DNA of 34,876 bases from an uncultured Lachnospiraceae bacterium (GTDB taxonomy: Bacteria; Bacillota; Clostridia; Lachnospirales; Lachnospiraceae), in contig CACXEU010000114.1 of NCBI GenBank assembly GCA_902766735.1, positions 1 through 34,876 of the forward strand. Direction: 5' to 3'. The position numbers were made by a program, and so were the translations under genes. The notes under the pieces were generated by a model. It was not told the DNA's origin. It did not search any database and worked only from the letters and a program-made list of their open reading frames with translations. Numbering within the stretch: the first letter of the stretch is position 1; each line of letters begins with the position of its first letter. Below, piece by piece: positions 24,501-32,375 of the stretch.

Positions 24501-26090
24501 GGCATCAATTGGCGGATTAGTAACCTGAGCAAATAACTGCTTGAAATAGTAGAACAATGGATGAGTTCTTTCGCTTAATACTGCAAGGGGGGTATCTTTC
24601 CCCATTGCCATGGTTGCTTCGATTCCATTGTTTGCCATCGGAATGATTCGCTTCAAATCTTCAAAAGTATAACCGAAGTTTTTCTGAAGTCTCGCACGTT
24701 CTTCCCTTTCATAAGATTCTACTTTTTCGTTTGGAATATGAATGTCTTTTAAGTAAACAAGATTGTTATTGATCCATTCACCATATGGCTTTCTAGATGC
24801 ATAACTTTCCTTTAATTCATTATCATCAATTAGTTTTCCGTTAACCGTATCTACCAGAAGCATTCGTCCCGGACGAAGTCTTTCTTTTACTACAATGTTT
24901 TCCTGTGGAATTTCCAGGACACCTACTTCAGAAGATAAGATAAGCTGGTCATCCTTTGTAATGTAGTAACGGGATGGACGAAGACCGTTTCGATCAAGGA
25001 TTGCTCCCATATAATCACCATCTGAGAATAAAATGGATGCAGGACCATCCCATGGTTCCATCATAGTTGCATAATACTGATAGAAATCCTTCTTTGTTTC
25101 GCTGATAGTATCATTCTTTTCCCATGGCTCCGGAATACACATCATAACAGCCAATGGAAGCTCCACACCATTCATCACGAGAAATTCCAAAGTATTATCT
25201 AACATTGCTGAGTCAGATCCGTTGGTGTCTACCACCGGCATAACCTTTTCCAAGGAGTTTTTCATATATTCACTATTCATGGATTCTTCACGGGCTAGCA
25301 TATTGTCCGCATTTCCACGAATGGTATTGATTTCTCCATTATGTACAATAAAGCGGTTCGGATGAGCTCTTCTCCAACTTGGATTCGTATTCGTTGAGAA
25401 TCTGGAATGAACCAGTGCAATTGCTGATTCATAAGCTTCATCCTGTAAATCTTCAAAGAATGCCCTTAACTGATCCACTAAAAACATTCCTTTATATACA
25501 ATGGTTCTGGAAGAAAGTGAAACGGTATAAGTTCCACGATTACTATGCGAGAACACTCTGCGAAGAATGTATAACTTTCGATCAAAGTCCAAACCCTTTT
25601 TACAAGCTTCCGGCTTTTTCACAAATCCCTGCATAATATAAGGCATGCATTCCACAGCCTTACTTCCCAGAACTTCAGGAGATACCGGAACTTCTCTCCA
25701 TCCAAGGAATTCCAATCCTTCTTTTTTTGCAATGACCTCAAACATTTTCATTTCCTGTTTTCTAGTCAATTCATCCTGTGGCATGAAAAACATACCCACG
25801 CCATAGGTTCTTTCTTCCCCTAATTCGATTCCTAATGGTTTTGTTACTTTATTAAAAAACTTATGAGAGATCTGAAGTAAGATTCCAACACCATCTCCGG
25901 TCTTTCCTTCTGCATCTTTACCTGCACGATGTTCCAGATTTTCTACAATGCTTAATGCATCTGCAACCGTCTGATGACTTTTCTTTCCCTTAATATTAAC
26001 AACCGCTCCAATACCGCAGTTATCATGCTCAAAACGTGAATCATATAATCCATGTTCTTTTGCCTGTTTGAACAATTCATTTTGTCCCAT
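21540..26090 (-). CDS. gltB: glutamate synthase large subunit
   Basis: 1516 aa from the ATG at 26090, preceded by GGGAGGAAGTATT; an extended frame to 26147 lies in the leader. A propeptide of 24 residues leads to the class II glutaminase Cys (DNC25GIGAV), which becomes the N-terminus after cleavage. Then come the glutaminase domain, a central domain, the FMN-binding synthase domain ([21 protein letters not shown] .. [10 protein letters not shown]) with the 3Fe-4S Cys set [12 protein letters not shown], and a C-terminal beta-helix of repeated glycines (GGKIIVKTP .. [10 protein letters not shown]). It makes two glutamate from glutamine and 2-oxoglutarate, channelling ammonia internally. It is the first gene of the gltB-gltD unit, behind a predicted antitermination leader. 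Confidence 0.97.
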   Translation of the reverse strand: [1516 protein letters not shown]

Positions 26091-26136
26091 AATACTTCCT
26101 CCCAAAATCAGAATATTTATTACCTCAATGGCAAAC

Positions 26137-26188
26137 AAAAAGGGCACAAAGGTTCGGATATCTCTATCCGGTACACCTTTGTACCCTT
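26137..26188 (-). promoter_or_regulatory. gltB leader: twin hexaloop hairpins overlapping an intrinsic terminator (ANTAR-type site)
   Basis: On the minus strand the arm AAGGGTACAAAGGT (26188-26175) pairs with ACCTTTGTGCCCTT (26153-26140), 14 bp with one G-U, followed by TTTTT: a terminator between promoter and gene. The same 5' half can fold instead into two small hairpins. The first is GGTAC-AAAGGT-GTACC (26185-26170), the second CGGAT-AGAGAT-ATCCG (26170-26155). Both loops are six bases with A first and G fourth, the known signature bound by ANTAR antiterminator proteins. Folding the first hairpin breaks the terminator. The folding is read by eye; the protein partner is not in the window. 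Confidence 0.7.
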
Positions 26189-26199
26189 AATCTGCTCTC

Positions 26200-26228
26200 A
26201 ATATACTCCTTTTTTCGGCTCAATGCAA
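26200..26228 (-). promoter_or_regulatory. promoter of gltB-gltD
   Basis: On minus: TTGCAT (26228-26223), 17-base spacer, TATATT (26205-26200). Transcription would begin near 26193, just before the leader hairpins. The bases upstream (26229-26345) are A/T tracts with no gene seen. Together with the leader, repeat copy 2 and the rpoD terminator this fills the 417-base gap 26091-26507. Confidence 0.78.
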
Positions 26229-26345
26229 TAAAATAAAGTTTTCGCATTCATTTTTTTAATTTTGTTAAGTTGATATGCCGTTCTATTTCATTTTTTAAAC
26301 TTTCGTTTTTTTTATTCTAAAGAAACTGCATTATTTTTTTAACTA

Positions 26346-26475
26346 AAAAAGTGTCTTCGACACTTCGCGCGCGAGCGGATGCGTCAGCATAAACACCTCT
26401 CCGCGAGCTGCGCATCCTTGCGGAGTATTTTTATTACAAAGGAAAGTTCAGAGACCTTTCCTTTGTAATAAAAAA
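26346..26475 (+). repeat. 130-bp structured intergenic repeat, copy 2
   Basis: Same element and same orientation as 12124-12253. The first 51 bases are identical. Later differences include two A-to-C changes (ACACCTCTCCGCG) and a T-to-C (TTGCGGAG), which together allow CTCCGC/GCGGAG pairing. In the last hairpin the left arm reads ACAAAGG where copy 1 has ACATAGG, and the right arm changes to match (CCTTTGT against CCTATGT), so the 19-bp stem stays perfect. The right end abuts the rpoD terminator. Confidence 0.88.
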
Positions 26476-26499
26476 TCCGGCAGAAAACTCTGCCGGATT
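26468..26499 (-). terminator. Rho-independent terminator of rpoD
   Basis: AATCCGGCAGA (26474-26484) pairs with TCTGCCGGATT (26489-26499) over AAAC. On minus the T-run that follows (TTTTTT) is also the end of repeat copy 2. Confidence 0.92.
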
Positions 26500-26507
26500 C
26501 AAATCCT

Positions 26508-27812
26508 CTAATTATTCAAGAAATCTTTAATTTTTTTACTCCTAACAGGATTACGAAGCTTGCGCAGTGCCTTTGCTTCAATCTGTCTGATACGTTCTCT
26601 GGTAACGTTAAAAATCTTTCCAACTTCTTCCAATGTTCTAGGATGTCCATCCCTTAAACCAAATCGAAGAATGATAACTTCTCTTTCACGATCCTTCAAA
26701 TCCTGTAATAATACATCAATGTGATCACGAAGCATTACCGATTCAATATTTGCTTCCGGTGTCACCGTATTATTATCAGCTACGAAATCGCCCAAGTTAG
26801 AATCATCCTCTTCACCGATTGGTGTTTCCAAAGATGCCGGTTCCCTTGCAATCTGCATAATTTCAAGAACCTTTTCTTCTGTCATATCAAGAGCTGCTGC
26901 AAGTTCCTTGCTGGATGGTTCATAACCTAACTCCAGAGTAAGCTTACGCTGCATCTTAGACATTCTATTAATGGTTTCAACCATATGTACCGGAACACGG
27001 ATAGTTCTAGCATGATCCGCTAACGCTCTGGTTACAGACTGACGAATCCACCAAGTCGCATAAGTACTCAGCTTATAACCTTTCGTATAATCAAACTTTT
27101 CAACACCCTTAATTAATCCAAGATTTCCTTCCTGAACTAAATCAAGGAAACTCATTCCACGTCCAGTGTATCTCTTTGCGATACTAACTACCAGACGAAG
27201 GTTTGCCTCTATTAATTTTTCCTTAGCGTACTCATCGCCTTCTGTTTTTCTTCTGGCTAATTCTACTTCTTCTTCTGCCGTTAACAATGGAACGGTACCG
27301 ATTTCCTTCAAATACATACGAACCGGGTCTTCTGTTCCAACGCCTTCTAATAATTCAACAGCATCTAATTCTGCAGACTCCTCATTCTCTCCATCAAAGT
27401 CTTCATCTGCATGATCTAGTAGTTCAGCTTCATCTTCTTCTACAGAAGCAATCTGTTCCGCTGTCGGCTCTGTTACTAAATCAACTTCGGTATCGATATC
27501 AATGTCATCATCTAAATCGATATCGTCATCAAATGATAATCCCTCTTCCAATGCCTTCTCATCCAATTCAACATCTTCCTGTTCCATGGAATCATCAAAT
27601 TCATCCGATTCTTCTGGTTCTGCTTCTCCATCAGATACCACCACTGTTATTTCTCTTTCAGCCAATTTAGGGATAATTGTTTCTTCCTGCTTAGAGGTAA
27701 GTGTCTCATCCTTAAAAAAGTCCTGAACCTGCTCTGTGGTAAGCTGACCGTCCGCACCCTTAGCAATCTCTGCCAATTCTGAAATCTTAAAAATAAAATC
27801 TTGTTGTTTCAA
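26508..27812 (-). CDS. rpoD: RNA polymerase primary sigma factor (SigA/RpoD)
   Basis: 434 aa from a TTG at 27812 with AAAGGA seven bases upstream. The open frame extends to a GTG at 27869, but that would include the promoter -10 box. Region 1.1 is about 1-60. Residues 61-158 are an acidic insert ([19 protein letters not shown] and similar). Region 1.2 starts [11 protein letters not shown] (162-172). Region 2 is [19 protein letters not shown] .. [24 protein letters not shown]; region 3 is about 281-355. Region 4 is [51 protein letters not shown]. It directs most transcription. The usual partner dnaG is not next to it. Confidence 0.96.
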   Translation of the reverse strand: MKQQDFIFKISELAEIAKGADGQLTTEQVQDFFKDETLTSKQEETIIPKLAEREITVVVSDGEAEPEESDEFDDSMEQEDVELDEKALEEGLSFDDDIDLDDDIDIDTEVDLVTEPTAEQIASVEEDEAELLDHADEDFDGENEESAELDAVELLEGVGTEDPVRMYLKEIGTVPLLTAEEEVELARRKTEGDEYAKEKLIEANLRLVVSIAKRYTGRGMSFLDLVQEGNLGLIKGVEKFDYTKGYKLSTYATWWIRQSVTRALADHARTIRVPVHMVETINRMSKMQRKLTLELGYEPSSKELAAALDMTEEKVLEIMQIAREPASLETPIGEEDDSNLGDFVADNNTVTPEANIESVMLRDHIDVLLQDLKDREREVIILRFGLRDGHPRTLEEVGKIFNVTRERIRQIEAKALRKLRNPVRSKKIKDFLNN

Positions 27813-27860
27813 TGCAGTTTCCTTTCTGACTACTATTTTAACTTTATCGGTCAAAGCATA

Positions 27861-27889
27861 ATTATACACAAAAAAAAGGCCAGTGTAAA
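27861..27889 (-). promoter_or_regulatory. promoter of rpoD
   Basis: On minus: TTTACA (27889-27884), 17-base spacer, TATAAT (27866-27861), 48 bases before the TTG start. The -35 falls in the loop and closing pair of a terminator hairpin, and the spacer includes its T-tract. Confidence 0.8.
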
Positions 27890-27898
27890 CTAGCCTTT
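27870..27898 (-). terminator. terminator of the upstream gene, overlapping the rpoD promoter
   Basis: On minus AAAGGC (27898-27893), then a T-G wobble and AGT, pairs back onto ACT and GCCTTT around the loop TTAC, a ten-pair stem, with a run of eight T (27877-27870) of which three are in the stem. It would end the transcript of the membrane repeat protein 107 bases after its stop. Another hairpin, TTTTTCGG/CCGAAAAA (27923-27951), lies in the same gap. Confidence 0.75.
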
Positions 27899-28005
27899 AA
27901 ATATTTTTTTGCATTTTGTAGTTTTTTCGGGTAGAAATATCTTCCGAAAAAGCTTAACATTTCCAAAATTGTCAAAAAAAGTCTTTTCTACCGACATTAC
28001 TCGAA

Positions 28006-28506
28006 TTATTCTGCATCAACATCACCGGCAGGAACCAACGGAGACCATCCATCAGCTTCTCCCTCATAAGATTCTGTTACCTTCTCACCTTTTTTATCTG
28101 TAACATATTCTCCCTTGTCATCAGTAATGTAGATTTCTCCTTTGGTTTCCTCAAATACAGAAACGTCTTCCCAAACATTTTCCGCATTTTCGCTATCACC
28201 AACAACAACTTCAACCTTAACCGGATTTCCATCCTTATCTGTAATCACTTCCCCTTTTTTGTTCAACGTAGTCTGAAGCTCAATTCTAGTTGTTGCTTCT
28301 GATTTTGTTGCAATCGGATTTCCTTTATCATCAGTCTGGACCTGTGCATTTCCGTCAGAACCATTATTGCCTGCTGCATCCTCTGTCTTCTTTCCCTGCT
28401 TTAGGACAAAAACAGCAATCACAATCACCAAGAGCGTTACAATCACAATTCCGGCAATTAAAAGTTTATTTTGTTCTTTCTTTGTTTCTTCTACATTTTT
28501 TCCCAT
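28006..28506 (-). CDS. membrane-anchored protein with DKxG-type repeats, function unknown
   Basis: 166 aa from the ATG at 28506 (GAGGTG seven bases upstream; a GTG five codons earlier lies inside that site). A charged start (MGKNVEETKKEQNK) leads to one membrane segment (about 15-36), then an acidic outer part. That part holds short repeats of the form D-x-KGxx-VTDKxGxxV: TDDKGNPI (58-65), NKKGEVITDKDGNPV (82-96) and TDDKGEYVTDKKGEKV (128-143), probably beta-hairpins. No family is recognised. The gene starts 15 bases after the HAD phosphatase stop, so they are likely co-transcribed. Confidence 0.75.
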   Translation of the reverse strand: MGKNVEETKKEQNKLLIAGIVIVTLLVIVIAVFVLKQGKKTEDAAGNNGSDGNAQVQTDDKGNPIATKSEATTRIELQTTLNKKGEVITDKDGNPVKVEVVVGDSENAENVWEDVSVFEETKGEIYITDDKGEYVTDKKGEKVTESYEGEADGWSPLVPAGDVDAE

Positions 28507-28521
28507 TGTCTCACACCTCAC

Positions 28522-29325
28522 TTATTTTTTCATTTCCCGCTCTAACTCATATATAATCTTCGCAATGGCATGCTCTTTATTTGATACGGTTACCCTGTCA
28601 GCCACAGCCTTTACTGAATCTAACGCATTTTCAACCGCATAGCCTATGTCAGCACATTCCAAAAGTGTCAGATCATTTTCATAATCACCAACACCGATAG
28701 TGGTATGGATTGAGTCATCCATCTGTTCCTTCATATACAGAACGGCCACACCTTTACCACTGTGAATCGGCTGAATTTCCAACCCTTCCGGCCAACTGGT
28801 ATCAAATCGAAATTTATGACCAAACTTTTCCTTTAAATCTTTCTGAAGAATTCCGGTCAATTCTGCATTTTGGAAGGACAACGCCTTATACAAGTGTTCC
28901 GGCAAGGAATCAAACAATTTCTTTAAGGAGCCATCCCCTACCGGCGTTTCACCCGGTTTAAAGGAAGCACTGTCCTGATAGGTGTAATTAATCCAACACT
29001 CCCAAACCTCTGGATAATTCTGATGAATGTACTCAAATAATTCCAAATAGTCTTCTCTGGTTGCTGTCCATTCATGTATAATCTTTTCATTCTTTAAATC
29101 ATATAGGACCGTACCATTAAGTGCAACCATCGGTGCATTGATTGTAATCTGATCACCGAACTCATATGCATGTCCCGGAAATCTTCCGGTAGCAAGGGTA
29201 AATTTTCCGCCCTCTTTTTGAAAGTATCGGATTGCCTCAGCATTTTCTTCCGAAACCTTTCCCGGCTCATATGTTAATGTTCCGTCACAATCTGTACAAA
29301 TCAGATAACCACTAAATTTCCCCAT
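28522..29325 (-). CDS. HAD-superfamily phosphatase, Cof type
   Basis: 267 aa. Motif I is DCDGT (Asp12 nucleophile, Asp14 acid/base). Motif II is TLATGRFPG. A C2B-type cap follows from about residue 85 to 190, and motif IV is GVGDYENDLTLLECADIGYAVENA. Cof-type enzymes dephosphorylate sugar phosphates or cofactor intermediates such as FMN or PLP; which one applies here cannot be told. It is soluble with no signal peptide. AAAGGAAATTTACCA precedes the ATG. The DUF1846 gene ends 21 bases upstream, and the repeat protein follows. Confidence 0.9.
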   Translation of the reverse strand: MGKFSGYLICTDCDGTLTYEPGKVSEENAEAIRYFQKEGGKFTLATGRFPGHAYEFGDQITINAPMVALNGTVLYDLKNEKIIHEWTATREDYLELFEYIHQNYPEVWECWINYTYQDSASFKPGETPVGDGSLKKLFDSLPEHLYKALSFQNAELTGILQKDLKEKFGHKFRFDTSWPEGLEIQPIHSGKGVAVLYMKEQMDDSIHTTIGVGDYENDLTLLECADIGYAVENALDSVKAVADRVTVSNKEHAIAKIIYELEREMKK

Positions 29326-29346
29326 TGGTAAATTTCCTTTCAGAAA

Positions 29347-30834
29347 TTAATTTTTATGATATTTTCTTCCTGTTTCCTCGTACTTTGGCTCACAGGTCAG
29401 ACGTACACCTAATTTTTTCAGAACCTGTTCATCCACGGAAGACAATAATACTGTGGAATGTCCTTCACAGCCATGAATCTTTGTCAACTGCTTTAATGCT
29501 TTTTTTGCTACATCACTTCGGGATGCTGATACTGATAAAGCAATTAAGATTTCATCTGTGTGAAGTCTAGGGTTCTGACTTCCAAAGTAATCCGTCTTTA
29601 AGGACTGAATCGGCTCAATGGCTTCCGGTGAAATCAATTTCACATCATCATCAATGTCTGCCAAATACTTTAACGCATTTAACAATGCTGCAGAAGCAGC
29701 TCCCAGTAAATCACTGGTCTTTCCTGTGATAATCTTTCCATCTTCTAACTGAATCGCAAATCCAGGATTTCCTGTCTGTTCTTCTACCTTCATGGCTTCT
29801 TTCGCACCCATACGGTCATCCATGCTGACTCCCGCCTGCTTCATCAGTAATTCCAGTTTATACTGGTCGTCCTTAGATTCTCCATTTTTCTTCTTGTCAC
29901 AAAGACACTTATAGTATCTTCGAATAATTTCCTGTTCTGATGCTCTGCAACAAACTGCATCATCCACGATACAATTTCCTGCCATGTTAACCCCCATGTC
30001 TGTCGGGGATTTATATGGACTCTTTCCGTTAATCAATTCAAACATCGCATTTACTACCGGAAAGATTTCAATATCTCTGTTATAGTTTACTGTAGTTTCC
30101 CCATATGCATCTAAATGAAATGGGTCAATCATATTTACGTCATTTAAGTCTGCTGTTGCCGCTTCATAGGCAAGGTTTACCGGATGTTTTAATGGAATAT
30201 TCCAAATCGGGAATGTTTCAAACTTCGCATATCCCGCCTCAATTCCTCTCTTATGTTCATGATATAACTGGGAAAGACATGTAGCCATCTTTCCACTTCC
30301 CGGTCCCGGTGCAGTAATTACAACCAACGGTCTTTCTGTTTCAATATACTCATTTTTTCCGTATCCTTCGTCGCTAACAATTTTCACAACGTCACTAGGA
30401 TATCCCGGAATCTTATAATGTCTGTATGACTTGATTCCCATCTCTTCCAGACGTTTTTGGAAACGTTCTGCGGAAACCTGTCCGGCAAATTTTGTAAGAC
30501 AAACACTTCCTACATATAATCCTCTAGACTGGAATGCATCAATCAAACGTAATACATCCATATCATAAGTGATTCCATAATCACCACGAACTTTATTTTC
30601 TTCAATATCTTCCGCACTGATTACAATGACAATCTCTGCCTGTTCCTTTAACTGTAATAACATCTGAAGTTTTGAGTCCGGCTTAAATCCCGGAAGAACT
30701 CTGGATGCATGATAATCATCAAACAGTTTTCCTCCAAACTCCAAATATAATTTATTCCCAAACTGAGAAATTCGTTCTCTAATGTGTTCTGACTGCATCT
30801 TCAGATACAAATCGTTATCAAATCCTATCTTCAC
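29347..30834 (-). CDS. DUF1846 family protein
   Basis: 495 aa starting with GTG (AGGAG six bases upstream). The sequence has the well-conserved DUF1846 look: MKIGFDNDLYLKMQSEHIRERI, GKLFDDYHASRVLPGF, GDYGITYDMDVLRLID, then RPLVVITAPGPGSGKMATCLSQLYHE, a P-loop-like stretch (about 172-180), and PTDMGVNMAGNCI. The family is widespread in Firmicutes; the function is not firmly known, though the GPGSGK segment and Cys-rich VDDAVCC region suggest nucleotide binding. It is the first gene of a three-gene unit with the HAD phosphatase and the repeat protein. Length is normal. Confidence 0.9.
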   Translation of the reverse strand: MKIGFDNDLYLKMQSEHIRERISQFGNKLYLEFGGKLFDDYHASRVLPGFKPDSKLQMLLQLKEQAEIVIVISAEDIEENKVRGDYGITYDMDVLRLIDAFQSRGLYVGSVCLTKFAGQVSAERFQKRLEEMGIKSYRHYKIPGYPSDVVKIVSDEGYGKNEYIETERPLVVITAPGPGSGKMATCLSQLYHEHKRGIEAGYAKFETFPIWNIPLKHPVNLAYEAATADLNDVNMIDPFHLDAYGETTVNYNRDIEIFPVVNAMFELINGKSPYKSPTDMGVNMAGNCIVDDAVCCRASEQEIIRRYYKCLCDKKKNGESKDDQYKLELLMKQAGVSMDDRMGAKEAMKVEEQTGNPGFAIQLEDGKIITGKTSDLLGAASAALLNALKYLADIDDDVKLISPEAIEPIQSLKTDYFGSQNPRLHTDEILIALSVSASRSDVAKKALKQLTKIHGCEGHSTVLLSSVDEQVLKKLGVRLTCEPKYEETGRKYHKN

Positions 30835-30867
30835 AACCTTCTCCTATTGTTCATTTTTTACCGTAAC

Positions 30868-30876
30868 ATTATAACA
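30868..30876 (-). promoter_or_regulatory. extended -10 promoter before the DUF1846 gene
   Basis: TGTTATAAT on minus (TG-T-TATAAT), 33 bases before the GTG start. No good -35 is seen. It sits just after the end of the HD gene, for which no terminator is seen, so some read-through is possible. Confidence 0.55.
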
Positions 30877-30902
30877 CGTTTCCGCCAATAATGTACCCCT
30901 TT

Positions 30903-31445
30903 TTATATTCTTTTCATATACTTTTCGAATAATGACAAATATTGTTTTTCCACATCCTCAAAGGGTCTGACATCATACGAAAACTCCGTCTTCATTTCCG
31001 GCGGGTCAATAGCCATATGTTCATTCAGTAATGTCTTCAAATCATAATAAAGCATGTCATGATCCACCTGCTTCATTTTCTGATATTCATCATAGGTCAA
31101 TTTCGATCCCAGGTATTTTGTAAAAATTACATCCAGAATTCTGTCTTCGAAATCATTGTATTCCTTCAGATATGGTTTAAAAGGACTTGGAACATCTGAC
31201 AGGTATGCCTCCGCTCCATCATGTAGCAGACATGCCAGAACCACCCGGTCGGAATAACCTCTCGCCTCTGCTTCCAATGCACAATGAATACAATGTTGTC
31301 CCACGGAAAAAAATTGTTTGACATGCCCATTCCCCCTCGTAATCAAAGACAAGGCATGTGCCATATCCTCAATTCGTATATCATTGACTTTCGGCTCAGT
31401 GGGAATCATATGAAGCCCCGTATACGTTGTAATATAGTTTGGCAT
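30903..31445 (-). CDS. HD-domain phosphohydrolase (YfbR-like)
   Basis: 180 aa. The metal site of an HD enzyme is present: His51 (SVGQHCIHCAL), His75-Asp76 (CLLHDGAEAYLSDVPSPFK) and a later Asp (VDHD, 128-130). The layout MIPTEPKVNDIRIEDMAHALSLITRGNGH is like the YfbR/5'-deoxynucleotidase group, so a nucleotide monophosphatase activity is likely, but the substrate is uncertain. The ATG shares a base with the SGNH stop (TAATG), so they are coupled. Soluble, of usual length. Confidence 0.85.
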   Translation of the reverse strand: MPNYITTYTGLHMIPTEPKVNDIRIEDMAHALSLITRGNGHVKQFFSVGQHCIHCALEAEARGYSDRVVLACLLHDGAEAYLSDVPSPFKPYLKEYNDFEDRILDVIFTKYLGSKLTYDEYQKMKQVDHDMLYYDLKTLLNEHMAIDPPEMKTEFSYDVRPFEDVEKQYLSLFEKYMKRI

Positions 31446-32263
31446 TATTCTTCTCCATTTCTTATGATTTCAATCAGTTTTTCTTCAAAAGCCGGGGTCC
31501 ACCAGAGCTGATAACCTGCCCGTGTGGGATGTACCCAATCAACCATATAGAGATCAAACTGTTCTTTTCCTTTTCGATTCAATGCTTCTTCGCCATTCAT
31601 ATCCAGTAGGTCCACATTCCACTTATTGCAGATTTTTTTTGTTGCCTCCACCATGGCACGATAATTGTCCGAATCCAATAACGGAGAAGTATAAAACATG
31701 ATTGGGCAGTTCCATTTCTTCTTTATATAGGAAATAATATATTCCATTGCCCCCAAAGTCGTATGAATATCAAAGTTCTCGCCTTGCGCCGAGATAGTTC
31801 CCTGATACTGTGGCGGAAACTGACTGTCATTCGTAGAAACCTGAATCACAAAGGCATCCGGTTTTCCATCTTCCGGAAAGTCAGTCAGACGGGAAACATA
31901 AGACTGTTCTGCTGTCTCTGCCAGAGAATTTTCATCCCTTCCCAAGAACTTCCATGGGTTCGTTTCATCCTCCTTGTCATAAGGAATCTCCGCCAAAGTG
32001 GTTCCGCTAATGGCGCTCTTATAGGAAATACTTCCGGTCTTTCTTGCAATAAAATCAGCCATACTCTCTCCCTTAGAACCAAATCCATAGGTAATGGAAG
32101 AGCCAAGCCAATAAATAGTTTTTCCCTGCAGGGGACTCTTCTCTTCTGTCACGCACTGTGCCACGGAATATTCTTCACCGTTTCCAATCTTTTCGTCACC
32201 GATGGTAAAAGCAAAATCCCCCTGATTTGTTTTTCCTAAATCAATTCTTTTTTCTTGTATCAT
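31445..32263 (-). CDS. SGNH/GDSL-like hydrolase
   Basis: 272 aa from the ATG at 32263; the open frame runs to 32329 but contains the promoter. The four SGNH blocks are visible: GSSIT (54-58, Ser56 nucleophile), the Gly of SGTTL (Gly87), TND (Asn145) and DWVH (Asp242 and His245). It should be an esterase or acetylhydrolase acting on carbohydrate or lipid esters. No signal peptide is seen, so it acts in the cytoplasm. AGGAG is 11 bases upstream, rather far. It is the first gene of a two-gene unit with the HD hydrolase. Confidence 0.87.
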   Translation of the reverse strand: MIQEKRIDLGKTNQGDFAFTIGDEKIGNGEEYSVAQCVTEEKSPLQGKTIYWLGSSITYGFGSKGESMADFIARKTGSISYKSAISGTTLAEIPYDKEDETNPWKFLGRDENSLAETAEQSYVSRLTDFPEDGKPDAFVIQVSTNDSQFPPQYQGTISAQGENFDIHTTLGAMEYIISYIKKKWNCPIMFYTSPLLDSDNYRAMVEATKKICNKWNVDLLDMNGEEALNRKGKEQFDLYMVDWVHPTRAGYQLWWTPAFEEKLIEIIRNGEE

Positions 32264-32297
32264 TTCTGTAATCGCTCCTGTTTTTTCACCTCTTTTT

Positions 32298-32326
32298 AGT
32301 ATAACGAATCCATTTCCCCTACGCAA
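32298..32326 (-). promoter_or_regulatory. promoter of the SGNH-HD unit
   Basis: On minus: TTGCGT, 17-base spacer, TATACT, 35 bases before the ATG at 32263. Confidence 0.7.
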
Positions 32327-32351
32327 CATTTATCTGTTTCCCGATAAAAAT

Positions 32352-32368
32352 ATATCGTTTTTCGATAT
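32352..32368. promoter_or_regulatory. inverted repeat, possible operator
   Basis: ATATCG, TTTTT, CGATAT. It lies seven bases before the -35 of the DUF2975 operon, and 26 bases upstream of the opposite -35. A small HTH gene is in that operon, so autoregulation is possible. Confidence 0.4.
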
Positions 32369-32375
32369 GTTTTTG

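Noticed and set aside
27287..27670. 127-aa plus-strand frame rich in Leu, His and Gln
   Set aside because: It is a shadow of the acidic insert of rpoD; the bias comes from Asp/Glu codons on the other strand.
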